Below are positions 32,623-45,002 of a DNA stretch of 64,000 bases, piece by piece. Positions within the stretch are counted from its first letter, which is position 1. Every line of letters starts with the position of its first letter. Made by a program: the position numbers and the translations under genes. The notes beneath the pieces are model-generated. The model had not been told where the DNA came from, ran no database searches, and worked only from the letters and a program-made list of their open reading frames with translations. The DNA is from Myxocyprinus asiaticus (Eukaryota; Chordata; Actinopteri; Cypriniformes; Catostomidae), in contig NC_059348.1 in NCBI RefSeq assembly GCF_019703515.2, positions 27,864,156 to 27,928,155 on the forward strand, given 5' to 3'.

Positions 32623-32970
32623 TGTAAGGGTGTTAGAGTGAAAGGAGAACACAGGGAAGTGGGTTTTCCAGGCTCAGGTAAGACTTTTAATCAGCCACTT
32701 CAGTGCTTTACAATTTCACAAACTCATCAGCTTCACAGGCACGTAGTAACTTCAACTCATTAGCTTCACAAACATAACAGAATAAATGTAACGGTTTCAG
32801 GAGCACCGTGGCCTTCCTTGTGCTAGACTCTCTCTCTTCTGCTGGTGCTTATATGCCACTCTTCTCATGCTCACTGGAATTAGAAACAGGTGTTAAACAT
32901 AATCTAGCTCAGGTGCAAGTGCCCTTACCATTTTCTCTCTCTCCGGACGGACACTTGACCATGCCCCACA
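32623..32970 (-). repeat. 5' LTR of the Gmr1-like element
   Basis: 348 bases, direct repeat of 29473-29840 with several small differences (for example loss of a CT-repeat unit near 32828), so the insertion is not recent. Confidence 0.9.
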
Positions 32971-33812
32971 CAAACATTTAAACATAAGCCTTCAGATCAA
33001 AAGATTTTTAAGATCATGAGAAACATTTCAGTCAAAATTTGATCATATTTTGATTCTGATAAAAGTAATTATACAATAATTTTGTGCAACTCTGTAGAAT
33101 GAGTGTTATATTTGCTTGACTGGATCTTTGTGCTAAGCGCAGGGGTTTTCAAACTGGGGTCCAGGGACCCCTAGGGGACCACAAGGGGGTGTTAAGTGGA
33201 CCGCGTAAAGTTTCAGAGAAAAAAGTGTTCAGAATTTGACGTTATTGATGTTTCATTCTGCTTTCAAAAGACTGTTCAAAAATAATGAGATTAATCGTGC
33301 TTATTTTATTCTGTTGACAATATTTATTGTGAAAAGCACTATGGAGGGCAAGCTAATCTGAATTAAATTGAAAATGATTTTCTTCATACTTCTAATATTA
33401 CTTTTAGTAGGTGGGGCCTACAAAAAAAACCCACTTAATACAAAGTACAAATTTTGCGGATATTATTTTAGTCATTTACTTTGGCTTTAGTTCAATGACA
33501 ATATAAACACCAATAATTTTTTTTTTTTCTCCCCTTTTCTCCCCAACATGGAATGCCCAATTCCCAATGTGCTCTAAGTCCTTGTGGTGGCATAGTGACT
33601 CACCTCAATTCGGGTGGTGGAGGTCAAGTCTCAGTTGCCTCCCTGTCTGAGACCGCCAATCCGTGCATCTTATCACGTGTGGAGGCTTCACGCTATTCTC
33701 TGCAGCATCCATGCACAACTCACCACGTGCCCCACTGAGAGCGAGAACCACATTATGGCGACCATGAGGAGATTAACTCAATGTGATTCTACCCACCCTA
33801 GCAACCGGGCCA

Positions 33813-36800
33813 GAAGGTTGACTCAAGATGGCGCCGAGTATGGCTGCTGCGTTGCGAGCTCCGACACAACATTGTAGTTTTTTGTTTGTTTTGTTTACAA
33901 TTCTTATGTTTTTTGTCTTTATGTTGTCTGCCTTATTGTCTACAACAGACAAACACTTTTGGACATTGGTTCTGCAATTACACACTGTAAACCGGACTTC
34001 AAATTCTTCAATGCCGACCCGCTGTTTACAAACACGGCAGCGGAGCCCTTTGTCTGGGCAGCCCGGCCGCTGAAATGCAGAAGGAAAAGGGGAAACAGAG
34101 CTAGCGTTCTCATCAGAGTAAGACGTCGTGCAAATCGACCCCCACTACCCGGTATTCTACTGGCAAATGTTCAGTCTCTGGACAACAAGCTCTGTGAGCT
34201 GAGAGTACGGATCTCTTTCCAATGAGAGATGAGGGACTGCTGCATTATCTGCCTAACAGAAACTTGGATGTCTGCGGAGATTCCAGACTCAGCCATCGAA
34301 CCCGTGGAGTTCTCCGTGCACTGAGCGGACAGAGTGAAAGACCTCTCAGGTAAAAGCAGAGGTGGTGGTGTATGTTTTATGATCAACAAATCCTGGTTTG
34401 ATCAGAGGAACATACGTTCTATCAAGTCTTTCTGTTCTCCTGATCTGGAATTTCTCATGCTTCTGTGTCGACCATTCTGGCTACGGAGGGAATTCGCAGT
34501 GGTCATTGTCACAGCTGTGTACATCCTGCCACAAGCCGACACAGACCGGGCACTCAAGGAACTGTATGGGAGTATAAGCAAGCAGGAAACAGCGCACCCT
34601 GAGGCCGCATTCATTATGACCGGGGACTTTAACAAAGCCAATCTCAAATCAATCGCACCAAAATACCACCAACATATCAGTTTCAACACACGAGGGGACC
34701 GGGTTTTGGATCACTGCTACTCTCCCTTCCAGGATGGCTACAAATCCCTCCCCTGCCCACCATTTGGCAAATTGGACCACTCTTCCGTTCTGCTTCTGCC
34801 CGCTTACAGGCAGAAACTGAAACAGGAAGCACCAACCCTCAGAACGATCCAGTGCTGGTCGGACCAATCAGACTCTACGCTACAAGACTGTTTTGATCAC
34901 ACGGACAGGGAGATGTTCCGGTCCGCCTCTGATGACGACATCGAGCTTTACGCTGATAGCGTAACATGTTTCATCAGAAAGTGCGTAGAGGATGTTGTTC
35001 CGAGCAAAACAATATGGATCTACCCCAACCAGAAGCCTTGGATTAATAGTGATGTTCACGCTGCACTTGATGCGCGGACCTCCACTTTTAATTACGGGAA
35101 CGCGGAGGAGCATAAACAAGCCAGTTATGCCCTCCGCAAAACTATCAGAGCAGCAAAACGCCAGTACAGGAACAAGATTGAAGGACAGTTTAACACCACC
35201 AACTCTAGAAGCATGTGGCAGGGAATTAATATCATCATGGACTTTAAAGGGAATAAAAACTCGGCCATGAACACCGCTGCCTCTCTCCCGGATGAGCTAA
35301 ATACTTTTATGCTCATTTCGTGGGAAATAACACCGCATTCATGGAGAGAGCTCTCGTGGCCGAAGCTACAGAGGTTAGTTCACTCTCCGTTTCTGTAGTG
35401 GATGTAACTCGATCCTTCTGACGGGTGAATATCCGTAAAGCCGCGGGTCCAGATGGCATTCCGGGCCACATCATCAGAGCGTGCGCGAACCAACTGGCTG
35501 GTGTTTTTACGGACATTTTCAACTTTTCCCTCTCCTTGTCTGTGGTCCCCACATGCTTCAAAACGTCCACCACTGTGCCTGTACCAAAGCAATCAAAAAT
35601 CACTTGCTTAAATGACTGGCGTCCTGTTGCTCTGACCCCAGTCATCAGCAAATGCTTTGAGAGGCTAATCAGAGATTACATCTGCTCTGTGCTGCCTCCC
35701 TCACTGGACCCATTGCAGTTTGCTTACCGCAACAACCGCTCCACTGATGATGCCATTGCATCTACACTACACACTGCTCTCTCCCACCTGGAAAAAAGGA
35801 ACACTTATGTGAGAATGCTGTTTGTAGACTACAGCTCAGCATTCAACACCATACCATAGTGCCCTCCAAGCTTGTTGAGAAACTCCAGGTTCTGGGCTTA
35901 AACAGCTCGCTGTGCAACTGGATCTTGGACTTCCTGTCGAGCAGACGCCAGGTGGTTAGAATGGGCAGTAACATCTCCTCATCACTGACCCTCAACACTG
36001 GAGCCCCACAGGGCTGTGTTCTCAGCCCACTCCTGTATTACCTGTACACACATGACTGTGTGGCAACACATAGCTCCAATGCCATCATTAAGTTTGCTGA
36101 TTATACGACTGTGGAAGGTCTGATCACTGACAATGATGAAACAGCCTACAGAGAGGAGATGCACACTCTGAAACGCTGGTGTCAGGAGCACAACCTCTCC
36201 CTCAACGTCAACAAGACAAAGGAGCTTGTGGTGGACTTCAGGAGAAGAGAAAGAGAACACAGCCCCATCACCATCAATGGAGCACCAGTGGAGAGAGTCA
36301 GCAGCTTCAAGTTCCTCTGTGTCCACATCACTGAGGAACTCACATGGTCTGTCCACACTGAGGCTGTTGTGAAGAAGGCTCATCAGCACCTCTTCTTCCT
36401 GAGATGGCTGAGGAAGTTTGGAATGAACCACCACATTCTCACGTGGTTCTACACCAGCACTGTAGAAAGCATTCTGACTGGCTGCATCTCCGCCTGGTAT
36501 GGCAATAGCACCTCCCACAATCGCAAAGCCCTGCAAAGGGTGGTGCGAACTGCCAGACACATCATCGGAGGTGAGCTTCCCTCCCTCCAGGACATATATA
36601 CCAGGCGGTGTGTGAAAAAAGCTCAGAGGATCATCAGAGACTCCAGCCACCCGAGCCATGGGCTGCTCTCACTGCTACCATCAGGCAGGCAGTATCGCAG
36701 CATCAGGACCCGCACCAGCCGACTTTTTGACAGCTTTTTCCCCCAAAGCAATCAGACTTTTGAACTCTTGATCTCTCACGATCAATATAAATCAGCACTG

Positions 36801-37184
36801 CACTTTATTAATCTTATTATCTCACACTGGACTGTCATAAATTTTATTCTCTCTTAACAACACACTGGCAACTTACTATCAACCGACAGCCTGAATGTCA
36901 ATACAGTACAATACAACCTACTGTACATTTTATATATACTATATATACTATTTTTTATTGTATAATGTGTATTCTATATTGTTCTATTATTTGTATATTG
37001 TGTTGTGTGTAATTATGTGTATATTAGATTTTAAATTGTGTTGTGTAAATCTGATGTTTATTGTAAATTGGTATATGTCTCATCACTGTCATGACTGCTA
37101 TGTTGTTCGGAACTGCACCCAAGAATTTCACACACTATTGCACTTGTGTATATGGTTGTGTGACAATAAAAGTGATTTGATTTG
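33813..37184 (+). mobile_element. CR1/L2/Rex1-type LINE, degenerate but near full length
   Basis: Starts near TCAAGATGGCGCCGAG and ends with AATAAAAG (37165) and a short GATTT-repeat tail, with no poly-A. It lies wholly inside the SINE, so it inserted later. ORF2 is spread over three frames (see the next entry). The clade is judged from endonuclease and RT motifs and from the tail type only. Confidence 0.75.
34145..36795 (+). pseudogene. LINE ORF2 (endonuclease-reverse transcriptase) remnant
   Basis: Endonuclease: ILLANVQSLDNKLCELR near 34150, LTETWM near 34255, MTGDFNKANL near 34620 and FGKLDHSSVLLLPAY near 34765. [22 protein letters not shown] near 35435, [19 protein letters not shown] near 35615, [10 protein letters not shown] near 35825, GAPQGCVLSPLLY near 36000. 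The normally invariant FADD box reads FADYTT near 36090, so one catalytic aspartate is lost. Stops at 34222, 34322 and 35396, and a frame change at about 35857, break the ORF. Confidence 0.85.
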
Positions 37185-37380
37185 ATTTGGTTGCATGCCC
37201 TGGATTTGAACTTGTGACTCCAGGTGTGGTAGTCAGTGTCTTTACTTGCTGAGCTGCCCAGGCCCCAACACCAATTATTTAACTTTGTAAACAGAATGTT
37301 GTCTTTATGTTTTTCGGAAGGAGACAATCATATTCAGGGGTCCACTGCACCAAAAAGTTTGAAAACCCATGTGCTAAGGT

Positions 37381-38021
37381 ATCTAATAAGGTTTTAGGCT
37401 GCTAACTAGGAGCTTAGGAATGCTATAGAACTTTTTAAAAATTAGTTTACACTTTTCTTGCCAGGCATACAATTTCAAACCAGACTAAGAAAATATTTTA
37501 CCTTTTTACTACTTGATTTTTCCATATATCATAGGTTCAAGAACTGTCTTTGAGAAGGAAAGAGATTTTTATGAAAAAATTAGAAACATGGCCATTAAAA
37601 AATATTTACTTGTTCACTTTTCACAGCATAAACTAGTGATTTTTTCCAGCTTTATACATTTTCTATATATTTTCTAAACACAGTTTATCTCATCTGAAAT
37701 TATACAGAATATCTAATAAATTAGAATACATATTTTTTTATTGTTTATTAAAAAAACAATATTTAAAAAATACATTTCTTGAAAAAGTTCTTGAAAATTG
37801 ATTCATTACCTCTTTTGGCAAATCCAATTGAAAGTGATCATCCCTATGCCCAACTCACTCCAAAGAACAGAACTCTTGATGTGGGCACTTTGAAGGGAGC
37901 ATGGCATTACTGTATGAATGTACCTTTCGCTAACAGTCTTGGGAAGGGGCATTCGTAAAAAAATATATATTTTCTTACTTTCATTGGAACAACCCTTCAA
38001 GTGTCATCCCCTTCCTGCAGT
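37381..38021. other. Intergenic spacer
   Basis: AT-rich non-coding sequence without recognisable elements. Confidence 0.4.
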
Positions 38022-38805
38022 CAGTAGCGGTTTTAACCACCACGCAAACCACGCAATTGCGTGGGGCCCCAGATGTCAGGGGGCCCCGCCCTGGTAGGAA
38101 AGCTCTGCAAAAAATGCTTGAGGGGTGGCATGTTGTTCTGGCTACACACGCGAATACGCTGTTGTCAGCATTATTACTTTGATGATTTGTTGTATACAAT
38201 AGTAGGCTAATATATTTCTGTCTTATTTACTTTACTTTCACCTGGATCTTATATTCTGATGCTGCAGGGTATTGTTCACCATGTTGCAAAAGGCTGTATT
38301 TTGTGTAAGCATTGTAGGCTACATTCATAACAGTAACCAGTATTGTAATATATTAGCCTACTATTGTATACAACAAATCATCAAAGTAATAATAATAATA
38401 CTGTATCATTCTGTATTATAATGAAAAACTGGACAACAATTAATAATTGTTAGGTTATAATAATACTAATAAATAACAACTGAATTCCAAAATGTTAGTG
38501 AGTGAAGTAGGTTTTGCACACCCTGGTCATAAAAAAAAAGTGTTTTGTGTAAATATGTATGTAGTTAAATATTGCTTTTTTATCACTGTATTGTCAAAAA
38601 AACTGGAAAACATGCATTAATTATCTTGAACTAGATTTTTATTTCATTAAACATTTTGAATGTGCTTGGCTGCAAGGGCTGATAGGATGAATTTAAAATT
38701 ATGATTTAAAATCAATTTTATGTAATTTTTAAGTAACATTTTCGAAATGGGGCCCCGGGTTAATCGGTTGCTTGGGGCCTCAGAATTCGTAAACCCGCAG
38801 TGCTC
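38022..38805. mobile_element. Probable hAT-like non-autonomous element with internal palindrome
   Basis: The left end CAGTAGCGGTTTTAACCACC is followed by GGGGCCCC-type sequence. The right end has GGGGCCTCAGAATTCGTAAACCCGC, approximately inverse. I could not find a convincing 8-base target duplication, so the ends are provisional. Inside, 38171-38216 and 38346-38392 are inverted copies of each other, about 46 bases per arm. Confidence 0.5.
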
Positions 38806-39049
38806 ATCAGGGGCCCAAAAATGCCGTTTGGAAAACGCCCTTTATTATGCTCATCTGGTCCTGGATCAGCCGTGTAACAATTTTCCCTCACGATCTCTGA
38901 ACCGGAAACAGAAATATAATAGCAAATGTAATAACATATATTTTATAAATATAGAGTTTAATTTTCAATTCATTTGAATTTCACATTTAATATTAATGTA
39001 TTACATATAATAAAAGCTCATAAAATGAAAAAGTTAGTTTTGTTGTGGC

Positions 39050-39086
39050 TATATAAAACACGTCGAGACCACGTGACTTCCTTTCT
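39050..39086 (+). promoter_or_regulatory. rps28 promoter: TATA-like box and 5' TOP start
   Basis: TATATAAA at 39050-39057 is followed about 27 bases downstream by a C starting the pyrimidine tract CTTCCTTTCT (39077-39086). A C followed by pyrimidines at the cap is the 5' TOP signature of ribosomal-protein mRNAs, which places them under mTOR/LARP1 translational control. The 5' UTR would be about 26 bases. Confidence 0.65.
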
Positions 39087-39102
39087 GAACGAAGCTGAAA
39101 TC

Positions 39103-39932
<830 letters not shown>

Positions 39933-40279
39933 GTCAGTATTACTGCACTCAATCGATGGTCGTCATGCAATGGTCACTTGTCATATGGTTTGTTGAAAAG
40001 GAAAGAATCATACATATTCTGCTTCATTTTTTAAGAATGATATTGGAAACATTCTTATCACTAATTGTTAAAATTTCCAATATGCCACTGTGCTTTTATT
40101 TATATATGAATGTAAATAAAATTGAATTATACATTTTAAAATTGTAAATTGATTTGGTACCTGACTGAAAAGTGTCCAACTATTTGAAAACTAGTCGGCC
40201 TCCCACTGTTTTCCCAGTTGCTGAACAATTGTCTCTTGCATCTTGTTGTAATTTCTAATCATATGTCTGTTTTTCTCAG

Positions 40280-40405
40280 CAGTGTATATATGCTGACCTG
40301 CCATGGCCAAACCTGTTCTCGTGGAGCACATCAACACCAGCTCTACAGTTGTCAGTACAGTGTCACTTGTGCACAGTTTGAAATAAAAGTCTTTGTGAAT
40401 AAGTT
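40280..40405 (+). other. rps28: rps28 terminal 3' UTR exon with polyadenylation signal
   Basis: A pyrimidine-rich acceptor TTTTTCTCAG precedes CAGTGTATATATGCTGACC. AATAAA is at 40382-40387 and is followed by a GT/T-rich stretch (GTTGGTCTCTCTTGG), the usual cleavage context. The exon is non-coding because exon 3 already ends in the stop codon. Confidence 0.65.
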
Positions 40406-41331
40406 GGTCTCTCTTGGTTGAATTCAAGAATTATTTAAATTTATTACCTTGGGTTTTCATATAGAATAAGTCTGGAGAACTAATGGCTCTTTCTCACAGT
40501 GTAATGTATTAAGATTTGATGTTCTCAAATTCCTGCTTGGTCTAAACAGTATGATTTATGTTGTACAGAATTTGGATGTGAAAATTCAGGCAGCAAAGGT
40601 TTTTTTTTAATTTGTTACCTGAATTGACTTAAGGTTCTGTATGCTTAAAAGCAGTGATAAGTTTAAAATTATACTTGTAAACCCCACAAACTCCTGCATT
40701 ATAAGCACACTTGGAGAGAAAAGGTGTAGTTTTAATGTTGGCTAGTTACAGTACTGTGCAATTTACTTAAATGTATGTGTTGTATGATATGCAGTTATGT
40801 TCATATTTGAGAAGAGGCTCAAAAAACAAAGCATTCTAATTTGGTGTCAAGATGATAAGACCCTTGTCCAAGTGAAAAGTAAAACAGGAAAGTGAGAATG
40901 GAAGATTTAGGCCAAGAGCATCACTGCCTAATTTTACCATTCTCCTTGTTGAAATGTATTTCTCAGATGTAATTGCAAAGGAAGGGGGGAAAGAGTGTTT
41001 TGATTGTAGTTGTATTTAGTTTTATTTTCATATGGTGTAGTATAGGGCTCTCTGACTCCAATGACATGGGGGGTTGGTGGTCTTTGAGGGGGGTCATTTG
41101 AACAAATGCAGCTGTTTTTCGAACTAGTTATTTTTCATTTTATGCTATAATTTGCTTATTTCTTCAACAGTTACTGACTCAGCATACAACTTGTCACATG
41201 CATGTAACCAAAGGTTTTTGAAGGATATGAGCATGCAGGCTTGTTTGTTGTCAACTACGCTACAATGATCCGTTTACATTTGGTGTTTTAGGCCTGTTCT
41301 AAGGAAGTAAAAACTGGTTTGCCTCCTAAAA
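40406..41331. other. Intergenic spacer
   Basis: Non-coding sequence downstream of rps28. No element or gene recognised. Confidence 0.4.
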
Positions 41332-41736
41332 TTAAAGGTGCACTCAGTAAGTTTTTGTTCACGTTGTCATGGACTTATACTGACGCCCAGGGGCTTGGAT
41401 GCAGCAGCATTCAAATGCAATAGTTTGCAGTTACAGATACCATTGTAGAAATTCACAATTCACAGTCAGTCATATTTAATTTAAGGAAAAGTGAAAGTGT
41501 CCAATAACGGCGGTGCCTGAGATTAAGCAAGTATTATTTGGTTGGTCATGTGATCCTAACATGGCAGCCCCCATGAGGGGATCCTCTTCATGTAGAATAA
41601 ACCACCTTTTATAAGATTTCTGATGTGGCTGGAGTCTTAATCTCATGTGAGTCCTCATGATTTTATACATATGTTTAAAAATTTCTTTAAAAGTACAACT
41701 TTTTTAATGAGGAAAAATAACCGAGTGCACCTTTAA
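41332..41736. mobile_element. TTAA-flanked MITE with AGGTGCACT termini
   Basis: Left end TTAAAGGTGCACTCAGTAA. The right end GAGTGCACCTTTAA is its inverse. TTAA on both sides suggests a piggyBac-type target. The ~400-base interior is non-coding. Confidence 0.75.
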
Positions 41737-44193
41737 GGTTAAACTAGTAACACAATGATAGAACAGTTAATAACGGGCTGTATGATCTCGCGGATCGGTA
41801 GTTTGATACCCCTAGTTAAGTATGTTATGAATAAATTAATGAGCAACATGTGCTCAGATTTCTTCAAAGAGTAAATATTCATAGGCTGTGCACGAGATGG
41901 CGCTATTGATTCAAAGTATGTTGACCTGTTACAGACAGAAGCCAGAAACGTTTTTGTTTTTACTGTGTTGAAACAATCTTTTGAAATTTCTGATCTTGCT
42001 TTAAGGATTTTTCTTTTTTTTTTTTTTTTTTTTTTTTTTTTGTAGATGTTTAGGTCAGAGGCACATGGTTTGTTTTGATTACAGTCTTCTTGCCACCCCC
42101 TGGTGTCCTTTGTCACAAAATAAATAAATTGTTCTGGACCTCAAGCAGGTGTATTCTCAAAACTCAAGAGTAGCAACACATAGTCTTTTCTATTTACTTT
42201 AAAGGCTGCTCTTTGTATTTTATGTCAATCTCAACAGCTAATACTGTAGTTAATTGGGGCAATAGGGTAGTTTACAGGTAGAACCACATTACAAAAGTTT
42301 TGAAGTCAAAACTTATTAAATAATCGATATTACAAATATCACAATTATTTAGTAAATGGGACATTGAACATGCCATGTATTATTTTAATCAACAGCACTT
42401 TTCTTTCTATGAATACCAAATATTGGGTTTATTCTTGTACAAACTAAGGGTGAATCAAATCTAAGCCTTTGCTAACATTTACACAGATGCAAATTGCTGT
42501 TAAAACTGGGCCAAAGTACTAGGTCATTTCAAACTGCTTTGTAGAGCTAAGAAGAAAACATAAGTGTTTTTTTTTTTTTTTTTTCTCAAAGCTGTGTTTG
42601 CTAACACTGTTTTGGTTTCATTTGCATTTTTAATTCTACATCTAAGAATGAGGCCTGCATACACAATTGTTACTTATAGTACATTAAAAACAATGTTCTT
42701 CTTATGTTATGCAAAGTGCTTTTAAATAACTATGCCTTACACATTCTATAAATTATGTTTTGAAAAATGGACTGTATGTTTCAGCAAAATCTGAATTATA
42801 GTCTTACCACAACAACATTTCAATTACTCTAATTAGGAGTGTCATACTACTTGAACAAATGACATCAAAGTTTCTGCTGAATAGCCTCCAACAATATTTG
42901 AAAAGGAGTAAAAACAAGTAACTTTTTTGCATGTAGTTCTGTATCCCGTTTATGCACTGTGACCTAAAATGAAGGTGTCTTCATAGCAGATAAGTGCATG
43001 GCATAGCAATAGTATTCTGGGTAAATGATTTACCAGATACAAATCCCCCTCCCTGTCTTGATGACCCTGAGTTCTCATCTTTCTCTCAGAGAAAAACACG
43101 GGTGTGACTGTCGGCCAAACTCACCAGAGTTTGTCATCTGCAGTAAAAATCCTGATGGTGTACAATGGATGAATACAGGAGAAAAGGGACAAACATGGAT
43201 AGAACGGTTTTATTATATTGTCACAGAAATTTGAAGATCACATCTTTTGCAGAATGTCATTTATTTTCTATTATCACATAATTCTCTAAATAATTTATTC
43301 AGATTGGTCAATCACACTATTCTGCAGTGAGCAGTCACAATTTCTCATAATGACCGCTAAACTGTAAATTGGCTGGGCATTTGATTTGATTCTGTGTCAC
43401 TCAGTGGAGTGGTCTCTTTCTTCCCACTTAATAATTTCAGCTTAAATCAGTATTGCACACCCATTTATTTATTGTTGACTGGAACCTTATTCTAAAGTGT
43501 TACCAGATTTATTTTGCCATAAAGACGACTGACTGTAAATGCTTGCTTAATTATTAAATAGGCTTATGCAATATATGCAGAATGCAGTGGGGTTTTCCAA
43601 CCATGATATAAAATGTAATCCCCAACTGAACTCTGAGTTTCAATTAATGTTTTAGTACTACTTCTTTTAAAAGAACCAATTATAATGTCAATGTAAGAAA
43701 CAACCCTGACCTGTTACATCATAGACCCGTAATCTTTGTGCAGCCTAAGTAGGGCAGCTGTGCCTTACAGTCTACATCCGTTGAATAACAGCACTGTGCC
43801 ACTGGAGCATTGAGTTTCACTTGGGTCAATGAGCAGAGAGGCCTGACCCTTCCCTGGTTCCTTTGTGCTGGCAAGGTGCATATTGTAGTGGTGCAGTACT
43901 ACAGGAAACCACAGTGATTTACTGGCTCTGCGACTGACCCTTGTTTATGATGTTCATTTTGAGCAGTGGAGGCCCCAACGACAGTTTTAATCATTTTCAC
44001 AGAGCACAGAGGTTACTGTAGGACATTTGGAGCACCCTTTGACCTCAGTAATGTGCCCAAAAAGACCTTTTGAATAAAAGACAGAGCTTTACAGCAGCTG
44101 TTCCTGAATGAATTGGTTTGGTTAATGTGATCCTTATATGTATTGGGCCCTGATCTTTGAAGGCTCATGCAGCTACATTAACATTTGTGTGTG
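41737..44193. other. Intergenic region with poly-T tracts
   Basis: Poly-T runs lie at about 42012-42041 and 42567-42584. I see no exon with splice signals and protein similarity. The open frame at 43025-43234 has no homology I recognise. Confidence 0.45.
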
Positions 44194-45002
44194 TGACACA
44201 ACGTCAGGGTTCGGGTGTGGAAAGGAGGAGACGGGGAGCAGTGACACACTTCAGGTGCGGCTTTTATTTTCTTTGCCTTTGTGTGCAGCGTATGCACTCT
44301 TTTCAATGTTTTCACTTAGTTCAATAATCAACACTCTTCAAAATAAACATAAACTTCTTCACAATACTCAATAGATCAAACACTCAATGTAAACAGATGC
44401 CAATGCTGCACACTCGTTCTCTCTGTGTCTTCTCTGGTGTGTTTGGCTGCTTTTAAGGGCTCTCTCCACCATCACTGTAATGAGAAACAGCTGTTAGAAA
44501 TCATGTCAACTGGGGCCTGGAAAGCTCAGCTAGTACTGACGCTGACTACCACCCCTGGAGTCGTGAGTTCGAATCCAGGGTGTGCTGAGTGACTCCAGCC
44601 AGGTCTCCTAAGCAACCAAATTGGCCCAGTTGCTAGGGAGGGAAGAGTCACATGGGGTAACCTCCTCGTGGTCGCGATTATTGGTTCTTGCTCTCAATGG
44701 GGTGCGTGGTAAGTTTGTCATGCACAACGAGCCACATGATAAGATGTGTGGATTGTCTGTCTTAGAAGAAGAGGCAACTGAGACTTGTCCTCCGCCACCC
44801 GGATTGAGGTGAGTAACCACACCATCACGAGGACCTACTAAAGTAGTGGGAACTGGGCATTCCAAATTGGGAGAAAAGGGGATACATTTTTTTTTTTAAG
44901 AAATAAAAAAATAAATAAAAATAAATCATCCCAACCAGCTTGACGAGCCACACCAATCCCTCTCTCCCGCAAACAGACACACGACCATGCCCCCATCCCA
45001 CA
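44194..45002 (-). mobile_element. Solo LTR (gypsy-like) interrupted by a SINE
   Basis: On the minus strand the LTR starts TGTGGGATGGGGGCATGGTC and ends GAACCCTGACGTTGTGTCA. The 5-base target duplication GTGTG lies at 44189-44193 and 45003-45007. The start resembles the Gmr1-like LTR (GGGGCATGGTC). Excluding the SINE it is about 390 bases. No internal retroelement sequence is present, so it is the product of LTR-LTR recombination. Confidence 0.8.
44511..44922 (+). mobile_element. tRNA-type SINE inside the solo LTR
   Basis: Head TGGGGCCTGGAAAGCTCAGC with A-box-like sequence, B-box GAGTTCGAATCCAGGG near 44565, the body shared with 13277-13657, and an A/T-rich tail. The target duplication is AAATCATgtCAAC (44498-44510) and AAATCATccCAAC (44923-44935). 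Confidence 0.9.

Larger units (their letters stand above)
29473..32970 (-). mobile_element. Gmr1-like Ty3/gypsy LTR retrotransposon, degenerate
   Basis: Direct LTRs lie at 29473-29840 and 32623-32970 with TG...CA ends. The target duplication is CAAAC (right) and CAAAA (left, one change), confirmed against the uninterrupted sequence near 54053. Reading on the minus strand: 5' LTR, primer-binding site TGGTGCCGAAACATGGG (about 32621-32605), gag-protease remnant, integrase, RT, RNase H, a purine-rich tract, 3' LTR. Integrase before RT is the copia-like domain order that characterises the Gmr1 group of gypsy elements in deuterostomes. Internal stops and a heavily deleted gag show it is inactive. 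Confidence 0.85.
29027..33032. mobile_element. Tc1-type MITE interrupted by a gypsy retrotransposon
   Basis: The left part (29027-29472) starts CACTACCGGTCAAAAGTTTT and matches 53599-54060 over most of its length (for example GTACTCTTGACATTTTCTCAACC). The right part (32971-33032) continues the same sequence (ACATTTAAACATAAGCCTTCAG, then GATCATGAGAAACATTTC) exactly where the left part stops. The right terminal inverted repeat is eroded here but intact in the other copy. Confidence 0.8.
33520..37266 (-). mobile_element. tRNA-type SINE, interrupted by a LINE
   Basis: Minus-strand SINE of the same family as 13277-13657. The tail and body are at 33520-33812 and the head at about 37185-37266. The head carries the B-box in inverse form, TTTGAACTTGTGACTCCAGG. 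The target duplication is 14 bases: AACACCAATAATTT (33506-33519) and AACACCAATTATTT (37267-37280). The break falls in the SINE phrase 'gggccaatttggttgc'. Confidence 0.88.
33140..37371. mobile_element. Non-autonomous hAT element split by a SINE and LINE
   Basis: Left end CAGGGGTTTTCAAACTGGGG (33140). The right end is AAGTTTGAAAACCCATG (to 37371), its inverse with one or two changes. The flanking sequence TGCTAAG occurs on both sides (33131-33139 and 37372-37379), consistent with an 8-base hAT duplication. Only about 480 bases belong to the hAT itself (33140-33519 and 37281-37371). Confidence 0.75.

Noticed and set aside
32386..32763. 125-codon plus-strand open frame
   Set aside because: Antisense to the gag remnant and the LTR of the minus-strand gypsy element.
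39956..40147. 63-codon open frame in the last rps28 intron
   Set aside because: AT-rich and intronic, with no similarity; the rps28 stop codon lies just upstream.
43025..43234. 69-codon open frame with several Cys
   Set aside because: No signal peptide, no splice partners and no recognisable motif; the length is expected by chance.
44608..44865. Open frame of 85 codons on the minus strand
   Set aside because: Falls entirely inside the tRNA-type SINE; matching frames occur in the other SINE copies.
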